Assembly: GCA_951813085.1 (NCBI GenBank)
Contig: OX638348.1
Span: forward strand, 3,171,627 to 3,235,626
From: an uncultured Opitutaceae bacterium
GTDB lineage: Bacteria; Verrucomicrobiota; Verrucomicrobiia; Opitutales; Opitutaceae
Length of the DNA stretch: 64,000 nucleotides
Direction: 5' to 3'
In this document: piece by piece, positions 25,322 to 33,511 of the stretch
Position numbering within the stretch: the stretch's first letter is position 1
Layout: each line of letters starts with the position of its first letter
Position numbers and translations under genes: made by a program
Notes under the pieces: model-generated
What the model saw: the letters and a program-made list of their open reading frames with translations, nothing else
Told to the model about the DNA's origin: nothing
Databases searched by the model: none

Positions 25322-26422
25322 ATGGCGAACGGTGTGGATGATTTGAAGAAACGGTTTGGCGAGCGCTTGCGGCGAGCTCGCCGACTCCGAGGCATGTCAC
25401 TTGAGGACCTTGCCGGCGAGATTGGCCACAAAGTCTCGCGAATGGCGTTGAGCAAATACGAGAACGGCAAAATGGGACCGAACTCCTCGGTGCTTCTGGT
25501 TCTGGGCAAGGCGCTAAACGTGGACCCGGACTTCTTCTTTCGACCGAATGAATTGAAACTGGGCGAGATCTCTTTTCGCAAACAGGCTAAATTCGGGAAG
25601 AAGGATCAGGCGCGAGTGCGCGAGGAAGCCTTGGAGTTTTTCGAGCGATACATCGATATAGAGAACATCCTCGGGATTCCGCCCACAACACCCTCCCCAT
25701 TTAAGCTAGACGCTCAAAAAGACCTTGGAGAACAAGTCGAGACGTTCGCGAAAAAGCTGCGAGAGAGCATTTGGAATCTGGGTTCTAATCCGATTTCCAA
25801 TGTGCAGATCCTTCTCGAAGAAAACGGCATTAAGATAAAGGAGATCGATACAGAGGATGCGTTCAACGGCTTCTCGGGCTGGGGAACCTCGCAAAACGCG
25901 AAATACCCAGTAGTGGTATTGGCATCACACTTGAATGAAGACCTCCCTCGCAAGCGGTTTACCGCTTTGCACGAAGTCGCGCATCTCGTACTGGTCTTCC
26001 CATCATCGTTGACCGAACAAGCAAAGGAGAATCTATGCCACCGTTTCGCAGGCGCGTTTCTAATTCCTCGTTTGAATTTCGAGGATGCGTTTGGAGGAAA
26101 ACGATCGGAGGTGTCTATCCCGGAACTGGTCGCAATCAAGCAGGAATGGGGCATCTCCATGGGAGCGATCATGAAACGCGCCCAAGAGCTCGGACTAATT
26201 TCGCTAAGCTGCTACCGAGGGCATTGCATCTATGTGCAGACATTTGGATGGCATAAGAAGGAACCGAAATTCAGCGAGTGGATAGGCGATGAATCGTCTA
26301 ATCGATTCAAGCGACTTGTATACCGGGCATTCAGCCGGAAACTGATTACAAATGCGAAAGCGGCTAGCCTTCTGAAAATGACCCTTGGGGAGTTTGCGGC
26401 AGACTTCGACCCGGAATCCTAG
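25322..26422 (+). CDS. XRE-family regulator with ImmA/IrrE-type zinc peptidase domain
   Basis: 366 residues. An N-terminal XRE helix-turn-helix (about 10-65, FGERLRRARRLRGMSLEDLAGEIG) is followed by a linker and an ImmA-like domain with the HExxH motif in ALHEVAHLVLVF (about residue 220). These fusion proteins act as antitoxins or switches that cleave a repressor. The known partner class includes PIN-domain toxins, and a PIN gene lies 467 bases downstream, separated by a phage terminase remnant. Confidence 0.88.
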   Translation: MANGVDDLKKRFGERLRRARRLRGMSLEDLAGEIGHKVSRMALSKYENGKMGPNSSVLLVLGKALNVDPDFFFRPNELKLGEISFRKQAKFGKKDQARVREEALEFFERYIDIENILGIPPTTPSPFKLDAQKDLGEQVETFAKKLRESIWNLGSNPISNVQILLEENGIKIKEIDTEDAFNGFSGWGTSQNAKYPVVVLASHLNEDLPRKRFTALHEVAHLVLVFPSSLTEQAKENLCHRFAGAFLIPRLNFEDAFGGKRSEVSIPELVAIKQEWGISMGAIMKRAQELGLISLSCYRGHCIYVQTFGWHKKEPKFSEWIGDESSNRFKRLVYRAFSRKLITNAKAASLLKMTLGEFAADFDPES

Positions 26423-26829
26423 CGCTTTGATCTCAGGTGGCGACCTCGGCCTACGACAGGCACCAGGCGGACGCGGTTGTCGCGGAAGTCAATTTCGGCG
26501 GGGCGATGGTGAAGCACGTAATCCAGACTTCCCGGCCTCGGACGCCCTTCACGAAGGTTACGGCGTCGCGCGGGAAGGTGCAGAGGGCGGAGCCTTTCAG
26601 CGCGCTTTACGAGCAAGGGAAGGTCCGGCATGTCGGGCGCCTCAACGCGCTGGAGGAGGAATTGGCGTCGTTCACGACTCACGGGTACGTTGGCGGGGAT
26701 TCCCCGAATCGGGCCGATGCGGCGATCTGGGCGCTCGCCGCGCTGTTTTCGGGGCTCGTGGCGCCGGAGAGGAAGCCCTCCAATTACGCGCCGCCGCCGA
26801 AGCGCGGGTTCAGGTGGAAATGGAAATAG
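26423..26829 (+). pseudogene. Phage terminase large subunit, C-terminal nuclease remnant
   Basis: The frame through 26437-26829 has no plausible start of its own. It reads YDRHQADAVVAEVNFGGAMVKHVI, TPFTKVTASRGKVQRAEPFSALYEQGKVRHVG and GYVGGDSPNRADAAIWALAALFSG. These are the RNase-H-like C-terminal nuclease motifs of phage terminases (Asp of DAVVAE and of NRADAA). The ATPase half is absent, so this is prophage debris. GC content is higher than in the flanking genes. Confidence 0.75.
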
Positions 26830-26888
26830 CGATTTCCCTGCAAAAAGGGTTGCAAATCCTTTAATTATGTATTTAGGAGGCTGGGATA

Positions 26889-27434
26889 ATGCAAACTAGT
26901 TGCAATAGCTCCATGAGAATCGCGGTGCAAGACGCCAACATTTTGATCGATCTTGAATTCGCGGGGCTTCTCGATCCTTGGCTGCAACTCGGTATCGAGA
27001 CGCACACCACAGATCTGATTACGCAAGAGCTCAGAGACGGAAACCATCAACAAGCCATTTCATACATCCAGAAAGGCAAGATCATCAAGAACGTCTTGAG
27101 CTTCGAAGACCTAGTCAAAGTAGTCCGCATCCAGAAAGCGTTTCAGCCTGGAGGCGCGAGCGTAAAAGACGCATCCGTACTATACCTGTCTATACAGAAA
27201 GAGGCGACTCTCTTGACGGGTGACAAGGCTCTTCGTTTCCAGGCTGAGTCCGTTCACTGTGAGGTTCATGGAACCCTTTGGATACTAGATAAGCTGATCG
27301 AGGGCAATTTGATAGACCGCGCCATCGCTGCCAGCAAACTTGAGTACTTGATCAGTCTCAAAGGCAGCAAGAAAAGATTTCTTCCAGAAAAGCAATCCAA
27401 AGAGAGGATTTCACGCTGGCGGAAAGAGGGATAG
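26889..27434 (+). CDS. PIN-domain protein, probable toxin
   Basis: 181 residues (or 173 from the second Met at 26913). The core RIAVQDANILIDLEFAGLLDPW carries the first PIN Asp. ITQEL, then GGASVKDASVLYLSIQKEATLLTGDKALR, supply the further acidic residues of the metal site. PIN toxins are RNases. The expected antitoxin partner is the XRE-ImmA protein upstream, so the pair may have been separated by the terminase fragment. The last 40 residues are basic. Confidence 0.75.
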   Translation: MQTSCNSSMRIAVQDANILIDLEFAGLLDPWLQLGIETHTTDLITQELRDGNHQQAISYIQKGKIIKNVLSFEDLVKVVRIQKAFQPGGASVKDASVLYLSIQKEATLLTGDKALRFQAESVHCEVHGTLWILDKLIEGNLIDRAIAASKLEYLISLKGSKKRFLPEKQSKERISRWRKEG

Positions 27435-27569
27435 CAGATCGAACAAGCAACGCTTTGTATTTTGAGCGAATGAGAGTCTACAAAATTTTTGTCCGGTATA
27501 TAATCGATGAAAGAAATTGAACGGTATTCAAAAAATGAGTTACCGGATTTCGCATACAATCGTACGAAT

Positions 27570-27809
27570 TCACATGCGATCTTCCGAGTATGGACACGCT
27601 CTTAGCGTTACACGCCCATCTATCGGCAAACAGTCCAAGAGGACATTTACTCCGCCCCCATCGCCGTGCATGAATCCGACGCCTATCTTGGTCCAATTTG
27701 ATTTACCCCCCTCTTCCCGAGCAATCACCTGGTAGGCGATATAGTTCGGCCTTTTACCTAGGGACCTATATCCCATCTCGAATTCCGTCTGCTCATGCTT
27801 TTCACTCAT
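27570..27809 (-). CDS. Small conserved mobile-element protein (79 aa)
   Basis: I start at the internal ATG (MSEKHEQTEFEMGYRSLG). The rest, AYQVIAREEGGKSNWTKIGVGFMHGDGGGVNVLLDCLPIDGRVTLR, has the pattern G-K-S-x-W-T-x-I-G...H-x-D-G-x-G...L-D-x-L-P-x-D-G-R. I recall this from small proteins on plasmids and integrative elements of unknown function. It faces the PIN gene convergently. Confidence 0.65.
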   Translation of the reverse strand: MSEKHEQTEFEMGYRSLGKRPNYIAYQVIAREEGGKSNWTKIGVGFMHGDGGGVNVLLDCLPIDGRVTLRACPYSEDRM

Positions 27810-27975
27810 TCTGCATTTCCTCTCTAAATGTTTATTCGAACTGATGGCTGGGAAACCAAAGTCGGCCAACCCCTTATCTTCACCAACGTACGAAAGCTTC
27901 GTAGTGAAGAATAGAGGACATTCCTCGAATGAAATTTCCCTATTTTCAATTGATTAGCAGGGATAAATTCCAGCC

Positions 27976-28221
27976 ATGCGAAACAGGATCATCAAAAGGC
28001 TGAAAAACGTGAGACCCGGCTACGATCTGGACAAATTGCCAACTAATCTGCTCAAAGCCGTAATCGAAACGGCAATACCCTTAATCGAGCAGGAAGCCAG
28101 AAAAGCCGAGGAACGCGCGATTCTGAAGATGGTGAACGAAAGGTTCATAGCTAAGGTTATCAAGACCACTCTGGAAAAGAAGACTGGACGGCAGCCCAAA
28201 CAGGTTCAGAAACAATCTTAG
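27976..28221 (+). CDS. Small basic hypothetical protein (81 aa)
   Basis: The frame encodes MRNRIIKRLKNVRPGYDLDKLPTNLLKAVIETAIPL..., a helical, Lys/Arg-rich protein ending QPKQVQKQS. No family is recognised. A DNA-binding or phage-regulator-like role is possible from composition alone. The following 28222-28418 is non-coding, with several C- and G-rich stretches and no clear feature. Confidence 0.4.
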   Translation: MRNRIIKRLKNVRPGYDLDKLPTNLLKAVIETAIPLIEQEARKAEERAILKMVNERFIAKVIKTTLEKKTGRQPKQVQKQS

Positions 28222-28418
28222 AGCGACAAAATAAGATCGGGTTCCCCCGTTGCTTCGCAAAGCTCCCCACCACTTTCAACCGCCTTTTCCCACTTCGCCG
28301 CGTTGCGAGACTTGGGGGAAGGATAATGCAATCGAGTAGAAGACTCTCAATCTAAATGGCGCTATTTACGGGGAGCAGGTCAGAAGGGCTATCGCGGAGT
28401 GAGTGCAGCGAACGGAGT

Positions 28419-28934
28419 TCATAGCTCCGTCTGGATATGCCCACCGTTCAATAAGCGTTCATATATCTCTCTGACGGTCGAATACTTTCCAAAGTTTCCT
28501 TTATTCACAACACGAATCTCGGGCCTTTCAGCCTTAGTTCCCTCTCTGTCACCTTTTGTATGCTTACCTACTTTCATTCCTTCTAGGCTAGGTAGAGGCT
28601 CACCAGCAGATCCTCCAAAGAATAGAAATGGTCCAAGTTCTATATTCTCTTCATCGAAGTAAATCCAGGCAACACAGCCTGACGGCTTATCTGCCAATGC
28701 AATATGAACTTTCTGCGAAGCAGCCTTTCTTTTTTTGTGGGTAGTCTTCATCTGGACATGACGAATCACTTTTCCAGACTCGACGATCAAGTCGTAACCT
28801 TTCCTATCCACTTCTGGCTTTGAAACTTCAACCGCACAGGTTCCGTCTTCCCATGAGCATTTCAAAAGTTCGCCTATAAATAGGTGTTCGATAAGCTTTT
28901 CTCGAAACCCTGAGCTATGAGTATGGCGATTCAT
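28419..28934 (-). CDS. PD-(D/E)XK nuclease-like protein
   Basis: 171 residues beginning MNRHTHSSGFREKLIEHLFIGELLK. The segment VDRKGYDLIVESGKVIRHVQMKTTHKK matches the D...(h-x-Q-x-K) active-site pattern of the PD-(D/E)XK nuclease fold, close to DUF4365-like proteins. The function is probably DNA binding or cleavage in a defence or mobile context. It reads away from a short membrane-protein gene with an attC-like hairpin between them. Confidence 0.6.
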   Translation of the reverse strand: MNRHTHSSGFREKLIEHLFIGELLKCSWEDGTCAVEVSKPEVDRKGYDLIVESGKVIRHVQMKTTHKKRKAASQKVHIALADKPSGCVAWIYFDEENIELGPFLFFGGSAGEPLPSLEGMKVGKHTKGDREGTKAERPEIRVVNKGNFGKYSTVREIYERLLNGGHIQTEL

Positions 28935-28950
28935 TTCTTTTGAAAACGTC

Positions 28951-28999
28951 GAGCTCAGTCAGCGGAGCTTGCCTCCGTTGACTGCAGCACATGGTTAGA
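28951..28999 (-). repeat. attC-like imperfect hairpin, site 1
   Basis: GTCAGCGGAG - CTTGC - CTCCGTTGAC forms a ten-base stem with one mismatch at 28958-28982, followed by CATGGTTAGAG. A similar stem followed by CATGGTTCTAAG occurs at 30005-30060. The two bracket two small genes. The core does not fit the canonical RYYYAAC consensus, so the integron reading is weak. Confidence 0.3.
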
Positions 29000-29209
29000 G
29001 CTTTTTTTGGATACAAGTTTAACAATCCAATAGAGCGCAGCAGTTGCGAAGTTCAGTAGAATGAGTGCAACCATCCAAATTGCTTTTTCATACCCAGTTT
29101 TTCTACTGTCTCTCAGGCAATTAACAATTGCCCAGACCCACGCAACGAAGAAAGGTAAAATCACGATTTCTGGTATTCCAGATAAGGGCAGCATTCCGAT
29201 TACATTCAT
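28955..29209 (-). CDS. Small membrane protein, phospholipase-D N-terminal-like
   Basis: 84 residues with two hydrophobic segments (IPEIVILPFFVAWVWAIVNCL and AIWMVALILLNFATAALYWIV). The pattern W-A-I-V-N-C-L...K-A-I-W resembles the PLDc_N membrane module. The last 13 residues (NHVLQSTEASSAD) are read through the attC-like hairpin, so the gene appears to end inside a recombination-site-like sequence. This is frequent for cassette genes. Confidence 0.45.
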   Translation of the reverse strand: MNVIGMLPLSGIPEIVILPFFVAWVWAIVNCLRDSRKTGYEKAIWMVALILLNFATAALYWIVKLVSKKSSNHVLQSTEASSAD

Positions 29210-29215
29210 ATTTTT

Positions 29216-29986
29216 CTATTTTGAGTTTCTAACGCTAAGTGCAGGCGGCGAGCGCTTGCGCTCTTTGACTGGCACGCTTTGTGAGGACAAATTGGCTTTT
29301 AAAAACATACGAACGTCATTAAGAGTGAGGCTCTCGTTGTTTGATTCAATTTTTTCAATGGCACCCATTGCAAAATGATGGGTGTCGATGACATCACGCT
29401 TCAGGCCTTTCTCATTCTTTTTCGCCGCTGCCTCAAGATAAGGGATAGCTTTTTTACTTCTTGTATATCCAAGCGCGATACATGCATACATTGGCGAGCA
29501 TCTTCCCCAACAGTCATTCTGAAGCACGCTACCCAATTCCTCCACAGAGGATTCACCAAGAACAACCCCCAGATATTTTAGGCAAGCATGGTAGTGCTTA
29601 TCCGTTCTAACTTCTACAGCCATCATTTCCCTGACAGCCGATTCGTATTCTTCAATTTTCCCTCTTGTTGCACCAGAAACAAGAGCTCGAATGGTGCTTG
29701 ATTTGGCACGTTTTCGGCGGATGGTTAGGTAGAAGTTCTTCGCAGCCTGGTCGTTGGTGCTGTAGACCAAACATCCTGTGATGTAAGCTAGGTCTTTAAC
29801 GAGAGTCCAATTGCTGGAAGGTTTTGAGATCTCTTTTAGCTCAGGAACTAAAGATGGATCGTTCAGTGTTTCGATTTCCCTACAAGCTTGGAAGGAAACC
29901 GTATCCTTAGTACTACGAAATGGACCTGTTTGCGGTAGCTCTTCGTCCGATTGATACCGTTCTATGAGTTTCTGGATCCTGTTCAT
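29216..29986 (-). CDS. Unknown helical (HEAT-like) protein
   Basis: 256 residues, all-alpha, starting MNRIQKLIERYQSDEELPQTG. Repeats such as ALVSGATRGKIEEYESAV and MYACIALGYTRSKKAIPYLEAAAKK resemble HEAT/armadillo helices with an ordered helix-turn-helix spacing. No catalytic motif is seen. It stops 6 bases before the small membrane-protein gene, so the two are co-transcribed and lie between the two attC-like hairpins. Confidence 0.5.
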   Translation of the reverse strand: MNRIQKLIERYQSDEELPQTGPFRSTKDTVSFQACREIETLNDPSLVPELKEISKPSSNWTLVKDLAYITGCLVYSTNDQAAKNFYLTIRRKRAKSSTIRALVSGATRGKIEEYESAVREMMAVEVRTDKHYHACLKYLGVVLGESSVEELGSVLQNDCWGRCSPMYACIALGYTRSKKAIPYLEAAAKKNEKGLKRDVIDTHHFAMGAIEKIESNNESLTLNDVRMFLKANLSSQSVPVKERKRSPPALSVRNSK

Positions 29987-29997
29987 TTCTTCCTGAG

Positions 29998-30062
29998 GTC
30001 AAGTTGAGGCGATGCCAGTGGAGCGGAGCGTAACAGGCATTGCCTCAAACGCATGGTTCTAA
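29998..30062 (-). repeat. attC-like imperfect hairpin, site 2
   Basis: TTGAGGCGATGCC pairs with GGCATTGCCTCAA at 30005-30049, leaving one extrahelical mismatch and a loop containing AGCGGAGC. It is followed by ACG-CATGGTTCTAAGG. Site 1 shares AGCGGAGC and CATGGTT. One extrahelical base per arm is a classic attC feature, but conserved R-boxes are not evident. Confidence 0.3.
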
Positions 30063-30072
30063 GGTTTTCGAC

Positions 30073-30218
30073 TCTATTTCTTGAATAATTCATTTCCGTA
30101 GTACCAAAAAAGATACGTGCACACTATCCCCAAAGAGATTGCTCCAAATACAATTACCGCAGCAAAGCCATGAGCCCACATCGGGGGATAGGTAAATTCA
30201 ACTGGTTTATCTTCTAGT
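30073..30218 (-). pseudogene. Small membrane protein, 5' end cut by IS copy 3
   Basis: A minus-strand frame entering from the IS gives about 47 residues, LEDKPVEFTYPPMWAHGFAA and then VIVFGAISLGIVCTYLFWYY, ending FKK at a TAG (30073-30075). It holds one transmembrane helix. The N-terminus is missing and no matching piece lies on the other IS side, which is ribulokinase. Confidence 0.55.
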
Positions 30219-30285
30219 TGGGACCCCGGGAACTAGCCCACTTTTGATGAGGTGATTTTCGTCGATCAACGAAAGGACATCATCG

Positions 30286-30552
30286 ATGAAAAAGACAAGA
30301 CGCGCGACCGAGCAGATAATCCGCATACTGAGGGAGGCCGACACGGGGCTTCGGACCGAGGGGATCTGCCGCAGGCGCAGCATCAGCTCGCAGAGCTTCT
30401 ACCGTTGGAAGAGCAAGTACGGAGGCATGGATCTTAAGGAGGCTCAGCGCCTCCGCGACCTGGAGAAGGAGAACACCGAGCTCAAGAAGCTGCTTGCCGA
30501 CCAGCTGCTCAAGACCAAGGCCCTGGAGATCGCGCTGGAAAAAAACCTCTGA
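30286..30552 (+). CDS. IS3-like transposase OrfA (copy 3)
   Basis: 88 residues. A helix-turn-helix (about 8-50: EQIIRILREADTGLRTEGICRRRSISSQSFYRWKSKYGGM in pieces) is followed by a leucine-zipper-like helix. OrfA binds the IS ends. The last codons overlap the slippery heptamer and end EKNL-TGA, as expected when a programmed -1 frameshift makes OrfAB. It is the only one of the three copies with this arrangement intact. Confidence 0.85.
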   Translation: MKKTRRATEQIIRILREADTGLRTEGICRRRSISSQSFYRWKSKYGGMDLKEAQRLRDLEKENTELKKLLADQLLKTKALEIALEKNL

Positions 30553-31448
30553 GCCCGGAGCGCCAGCGCGGGATTGCGGCAAAGGTCCAGTCCGCGCTGT
30601 CGCGTTCCGGGAGAGCCGTTTGCCGGTGGCTGGGGATCAGCCGCTCGACGCTTCGCTATCGCCCGAAGCCCAAGCCCGAGGGGAAGCGCTTGCTGGAGCC
30701 GGAGATCGTCCGCCTTCCGGGGGAGCAGCCGACGCTTAGCTACCGCGCGAACAAGAAGCTGGTCCAGCGCGTCCGCAGGGAAGAGGGGCTGCAGGTGCCG
30801 CCTCGCCGCCCTCGCAGGCGGCGGCAGGGGCTCTGCGCGGACCTTCCGCGGAAGGCGCTTCGCCGCAACCGCGTCCGGGCCTGGGGCCTCGTCTCGGACT
30901 ACGCCCAGCGGGGAGGCAGGCTGCGGGCCTTCGACCTGATAGGCGAATGCGCTCGCCAGCGCCATTGCATCCATGCCGACCGGGCGATCAAGGCCTCCGA
31001 CGCGCTGACCCCGCTGCAGGAGGCGATCCGCGAGCATGGGGCTCCCGAATGCATCCGCTCGGGCAACGGGCCCGAGCTCATCGCCAAGGCCATCCAGGGC
31101 TGGCTTGCCGAGAACGGGATCAAGGCTCTATGCATCGATCCGGGCCGCCCTTGGCGGAACGGATACGCCGAAAGCTTCAGCAGCCGCTTTCGCGAGGAAC
31201 GCCTCGACCGCGAGATGATCTGCACGCTGAGCGAATCGCGCGTGATCTTCGCGGACTGGAAGGACTGCTGCAGCAATCATAGGCCCCATGGATCGCCAGG
31301 CGCGCTAACGCCCAGCAAGTTTGCCACAAGGCAAATCCAGCCTGCCTGCGGCTCCGACCGCCCTTCGGGCGATCTCCACCCCAGGCAGCTTAAACCCAAG
31401 CCCAACAACAAGAAACCCGTCGGGAATCTCTCATTCAAACCGGGCTAA
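30543..31448 (+). pseudogene. IS3-like transposase OrfB (copy 3), lacking two catalytic Asp
   Basis: The frame continues from the -1 shift as KPLSPERQRGIAAKVQSALSRSGR and runs uninterrupted to 31448. The integrase core reads AWGLVSD (Gly codon 30885-30887), RSGNGPEL (Gly 31062-31064) and YAESF (Glu 31170-31172). The two Asp residues needed for DDE chemistry are Gly, as in the other copies. Even if translated it should not catalyse transposition, so it may have been mobilised in trans before or after decay. Confidence 0.78.
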
Positions 31449-31461
31449 ACTGCGGGGTCCA

Positions 31462-32574
31462 ACCACATAATTTGACGCCTCTTCAGTCAACGCTACGTGC
31501 GTACCAGAATCTCCCTTACACACATTATTAACAAACCACGCGAATATATCTCCTACTGCGGATTGACCCGCTTCGATGCCATAGTAGCCCGGTAGAATAG
31601 CGCCTTTCGCAATACCGCAGATACCGGGGATATCGGCCACCTCTTTGTTCGCCTTTACAACGCCGCAATCGCAAGTCGACGTTCCGATCACCTTAACTAG
31701 CGTGCCTTCGCCAACACCCGCGCCAATCGCCCCGTAGTGCACATCGAATTCACCGATGGCAATGGCGATCCCCTCTGGCAGCCCCAGACGGGGCGCCCAT
31801 TCGGAGCAGAGTTCGCCCGCTGGCTCGCTGGCGTCATAGGCCTTTTCGTACAGCCGGTCCCTTAGGTCGGAAAGCTTCGGATCCAGGAGAGCCAAAAACC
31901 CCTTGTCAGGCAAGCCTCCCCAATCCTCAGCATAGAGCGCTTTGTGGCCCGCTGCGCAGATGCCGCGTTTCACAGCTCGAGGATCGTTCACCCCCGCCAG
32001 CAATGACGGTACCCAATCGGCAAAGCTCCACCCAGCTATAGGCGGCGTCGAACACTTCAGGAGCTACGTTCAGGCAGTGCCAGAGCTTCGCCCAAAACCA
32101 TTCCGACGAATAGGTATTGCCACATTTCGCTAAATACTGGGGACGATGGCCTCGACCCAATCCTGTAATCTCTGCCGCCTCGTCAACGCTCGTGTGATCT
32201 TTCCATAACCAGCATTCCGCAGCTAAATTCCCCTCAAACTCAGGCTTCATGGCCAAGGCTGCATTGGAGGCATCCACCGGTATCGGACTGGACCCTGTCG
32301 AATCGACTCCGATACCAACGACGTTCTCAACTGAGAATCCTGAATCCGCACTGGCAGCTTCCTCGAGCGCGCCGCGAACAGACGCCTCAAGCCCGGCTAC
32401 ATAGTCGCCTGGATGTTGCCTCGCTAAATTGTGGTCGCTCGGATCCAGCAATATCCCTGATTCTCCCGCGGGATAGTTGAAAACGGATGTCCCTACCTCC
32501 GCTCCATCAGCGCACCGGACCACAATACTACGGACTGAGTTCGTTCCGTAATCGACTCCTATCGTATATGACAT
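31462..32574 (-). pseudogene. araB: L-ribulokinase, C-terminus cut by IS copy 3 and frameshifted
   Basis: It starts MSYTIGVDYGTNSVRSIVVRC, the FGGY-kinase N-terminus, with GIGVDSTGSSPIPVD and LWKDHTSVDEA. About two thirds of a normal ribulokinase (near 370 of 560 residues) is present. The frame breaks at a TTT run (aaa at 32022-32024 on the plus strand). The C-terminal ATP-binding part is replaced by the IS. L-ribulokinase phosphorylates L-ribulose in arabinose use, and no araA or araD lies nearby. It is surely non-functional because of the IS. Confidence 0.85.
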
Positions 32575-32695
32575 GACCAATTCAAGTCTCCAAGATTGCG
32601 CTCCTTGTAGATCTCGCCCCCAGCGATGTAAAAACCTTTGTTTACTTGACAGTAATGCAAGTATTGGAAATGCCGAAGACGAATCGGATAGCAGC

Positions 32696-33484
32696 CTAAG
32701 ATCCCCCGGCGAGACCGCGTTCCGAATTCTCGGCGAAATCCAGAAAAATACGCGCCTCTAAACTACTGGAGAAGTCGCTGTCGCGAAGAGCCGCGATCGC
32801 CTGCTGACGATTGAATCCTTCACGATAGAATAGCCGAAAAATCCGCTTGATCAAGGTCACTTGAGCCGCATCGAAGCCACTTCGTTCCAAGCCAACTTTG
32901 TTGAACATTCGGATTTTGGCCGGATGCCCATCCCCCAGCATAAACGGTGGGATGTCTTGTTCCACTTTCGCGCAACCTCCAATAAATGCGTGTTGCCCAA
33001 TGTTGCAGAATTGATGAATCGCGGTCCCGCCTCCGCCAATTCCAACATGGTCCTCGACTACAACATGGCCTGCGAACGTCGCCCCATTGCTCGCAATCAG
33101 GTGATTTCCAATCTTGCAGCAATGACCCACATGGCAATAGGCCAAGAAGAGGTTGTCATCTCCGATTTCAGTGAACTCACCATCGTTCGTGGCTGCGTTA
33201 ATTGAAACATACTCTCGAATGACGTTCCGATCTCCGATTCTCGTACCAGGCGATCCGCCAACGTATTTCAAATCTTGGGTCTTCATGCCTACGCTCGCGA
33301 ACGGGTATACTTCGCACGATTCCCCGATCACCGTATTCCCCCAAATATTGGCTTGGTGCCAAATTTTTGTGTTAGTCCCAATCTTTACATCGGGCCCAAT
33401 AACTGAATACGCCCCTATTGTAACGCCATCAGCAATTTCGGCCTTCGAATCAACTATTGAGGTAGGATGAATTTCTGCCGTCAT
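32696..33484 (-). CDS. lpxA: Acyl-ACP:UDP-N-acetylglucosamine O-acyltransferase
   Basis: 262 residues with left-handed beta-helix hexapeptides throughout (IADGVTIGAYSVIGPDVKIG...). Catalytic His is His121 in AYCHVGHCCKIGN, and the C-terminal helical domain contains LIKRIFRLFYREGFN. LpxA transfers a 3-hydroxyacyl chain to UDP-GlcNAc, the first step of lipid A synthesis. It follows lpxC-fabZ by 27 bases, so the operon makes the first two lipid A reactions plus the dehydratase of fatty-acid synthesis. Full length. Confidence 0.92.
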   Translation of the reverse strand: MTAEIHPTSIVDSKAEIADGVTIGAYSVIGPDVKIGTNTKIWHQANIWGNTVIGESCEVYPFASVGMKTQDLKYVGGSPGTRIGDRNVIREYVSINAATNDGEFTEIGDDNLFLAYCHVGHCCKIGNHLIASNGATFAGHVVVEDHVGIGGGGTAIHQFCNIGQHAFIGGCAKVEQDIPPFMLGDGHPAKIRMFNKVGLERSGFDAAQVTLIKRIFRLFYREGFNRQQAIAALRDSDFSSSLEARIFLDFAENSERGLAGGS

Positions 33485-33511
33485 TTCCCAAAAATTCTGT
33501 ATTCGATTCGC

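Larger units (their letters stand above)
30219..31461 (+). mobile_element. IS3-like insertion sequence, copy 3 (longest; orfAB layout intact)
   Basis: About 1243 bp between imperfect inverted ends (TGGGACCCCGG...CTAGCCC at the left and the complement of TGGACCCCGC...TTTAGCCC at the right). OrfA ends at a normal TGA. The sequence gaAAAAAAC provides an A-AAA-AAC slippery heptamer in the orfA frame, allowing the usual -1 OrfAB fusion. A 36-bp in-frame deletion (lost codons HPTLGCKKISAKLRSLGYR in part) has occurred in the N-terminal part of orfB. The target lesion is a ribulokinase gene, and the left flank is a different gene, so this too is a rearrangement junction. Confidence 0.88.
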
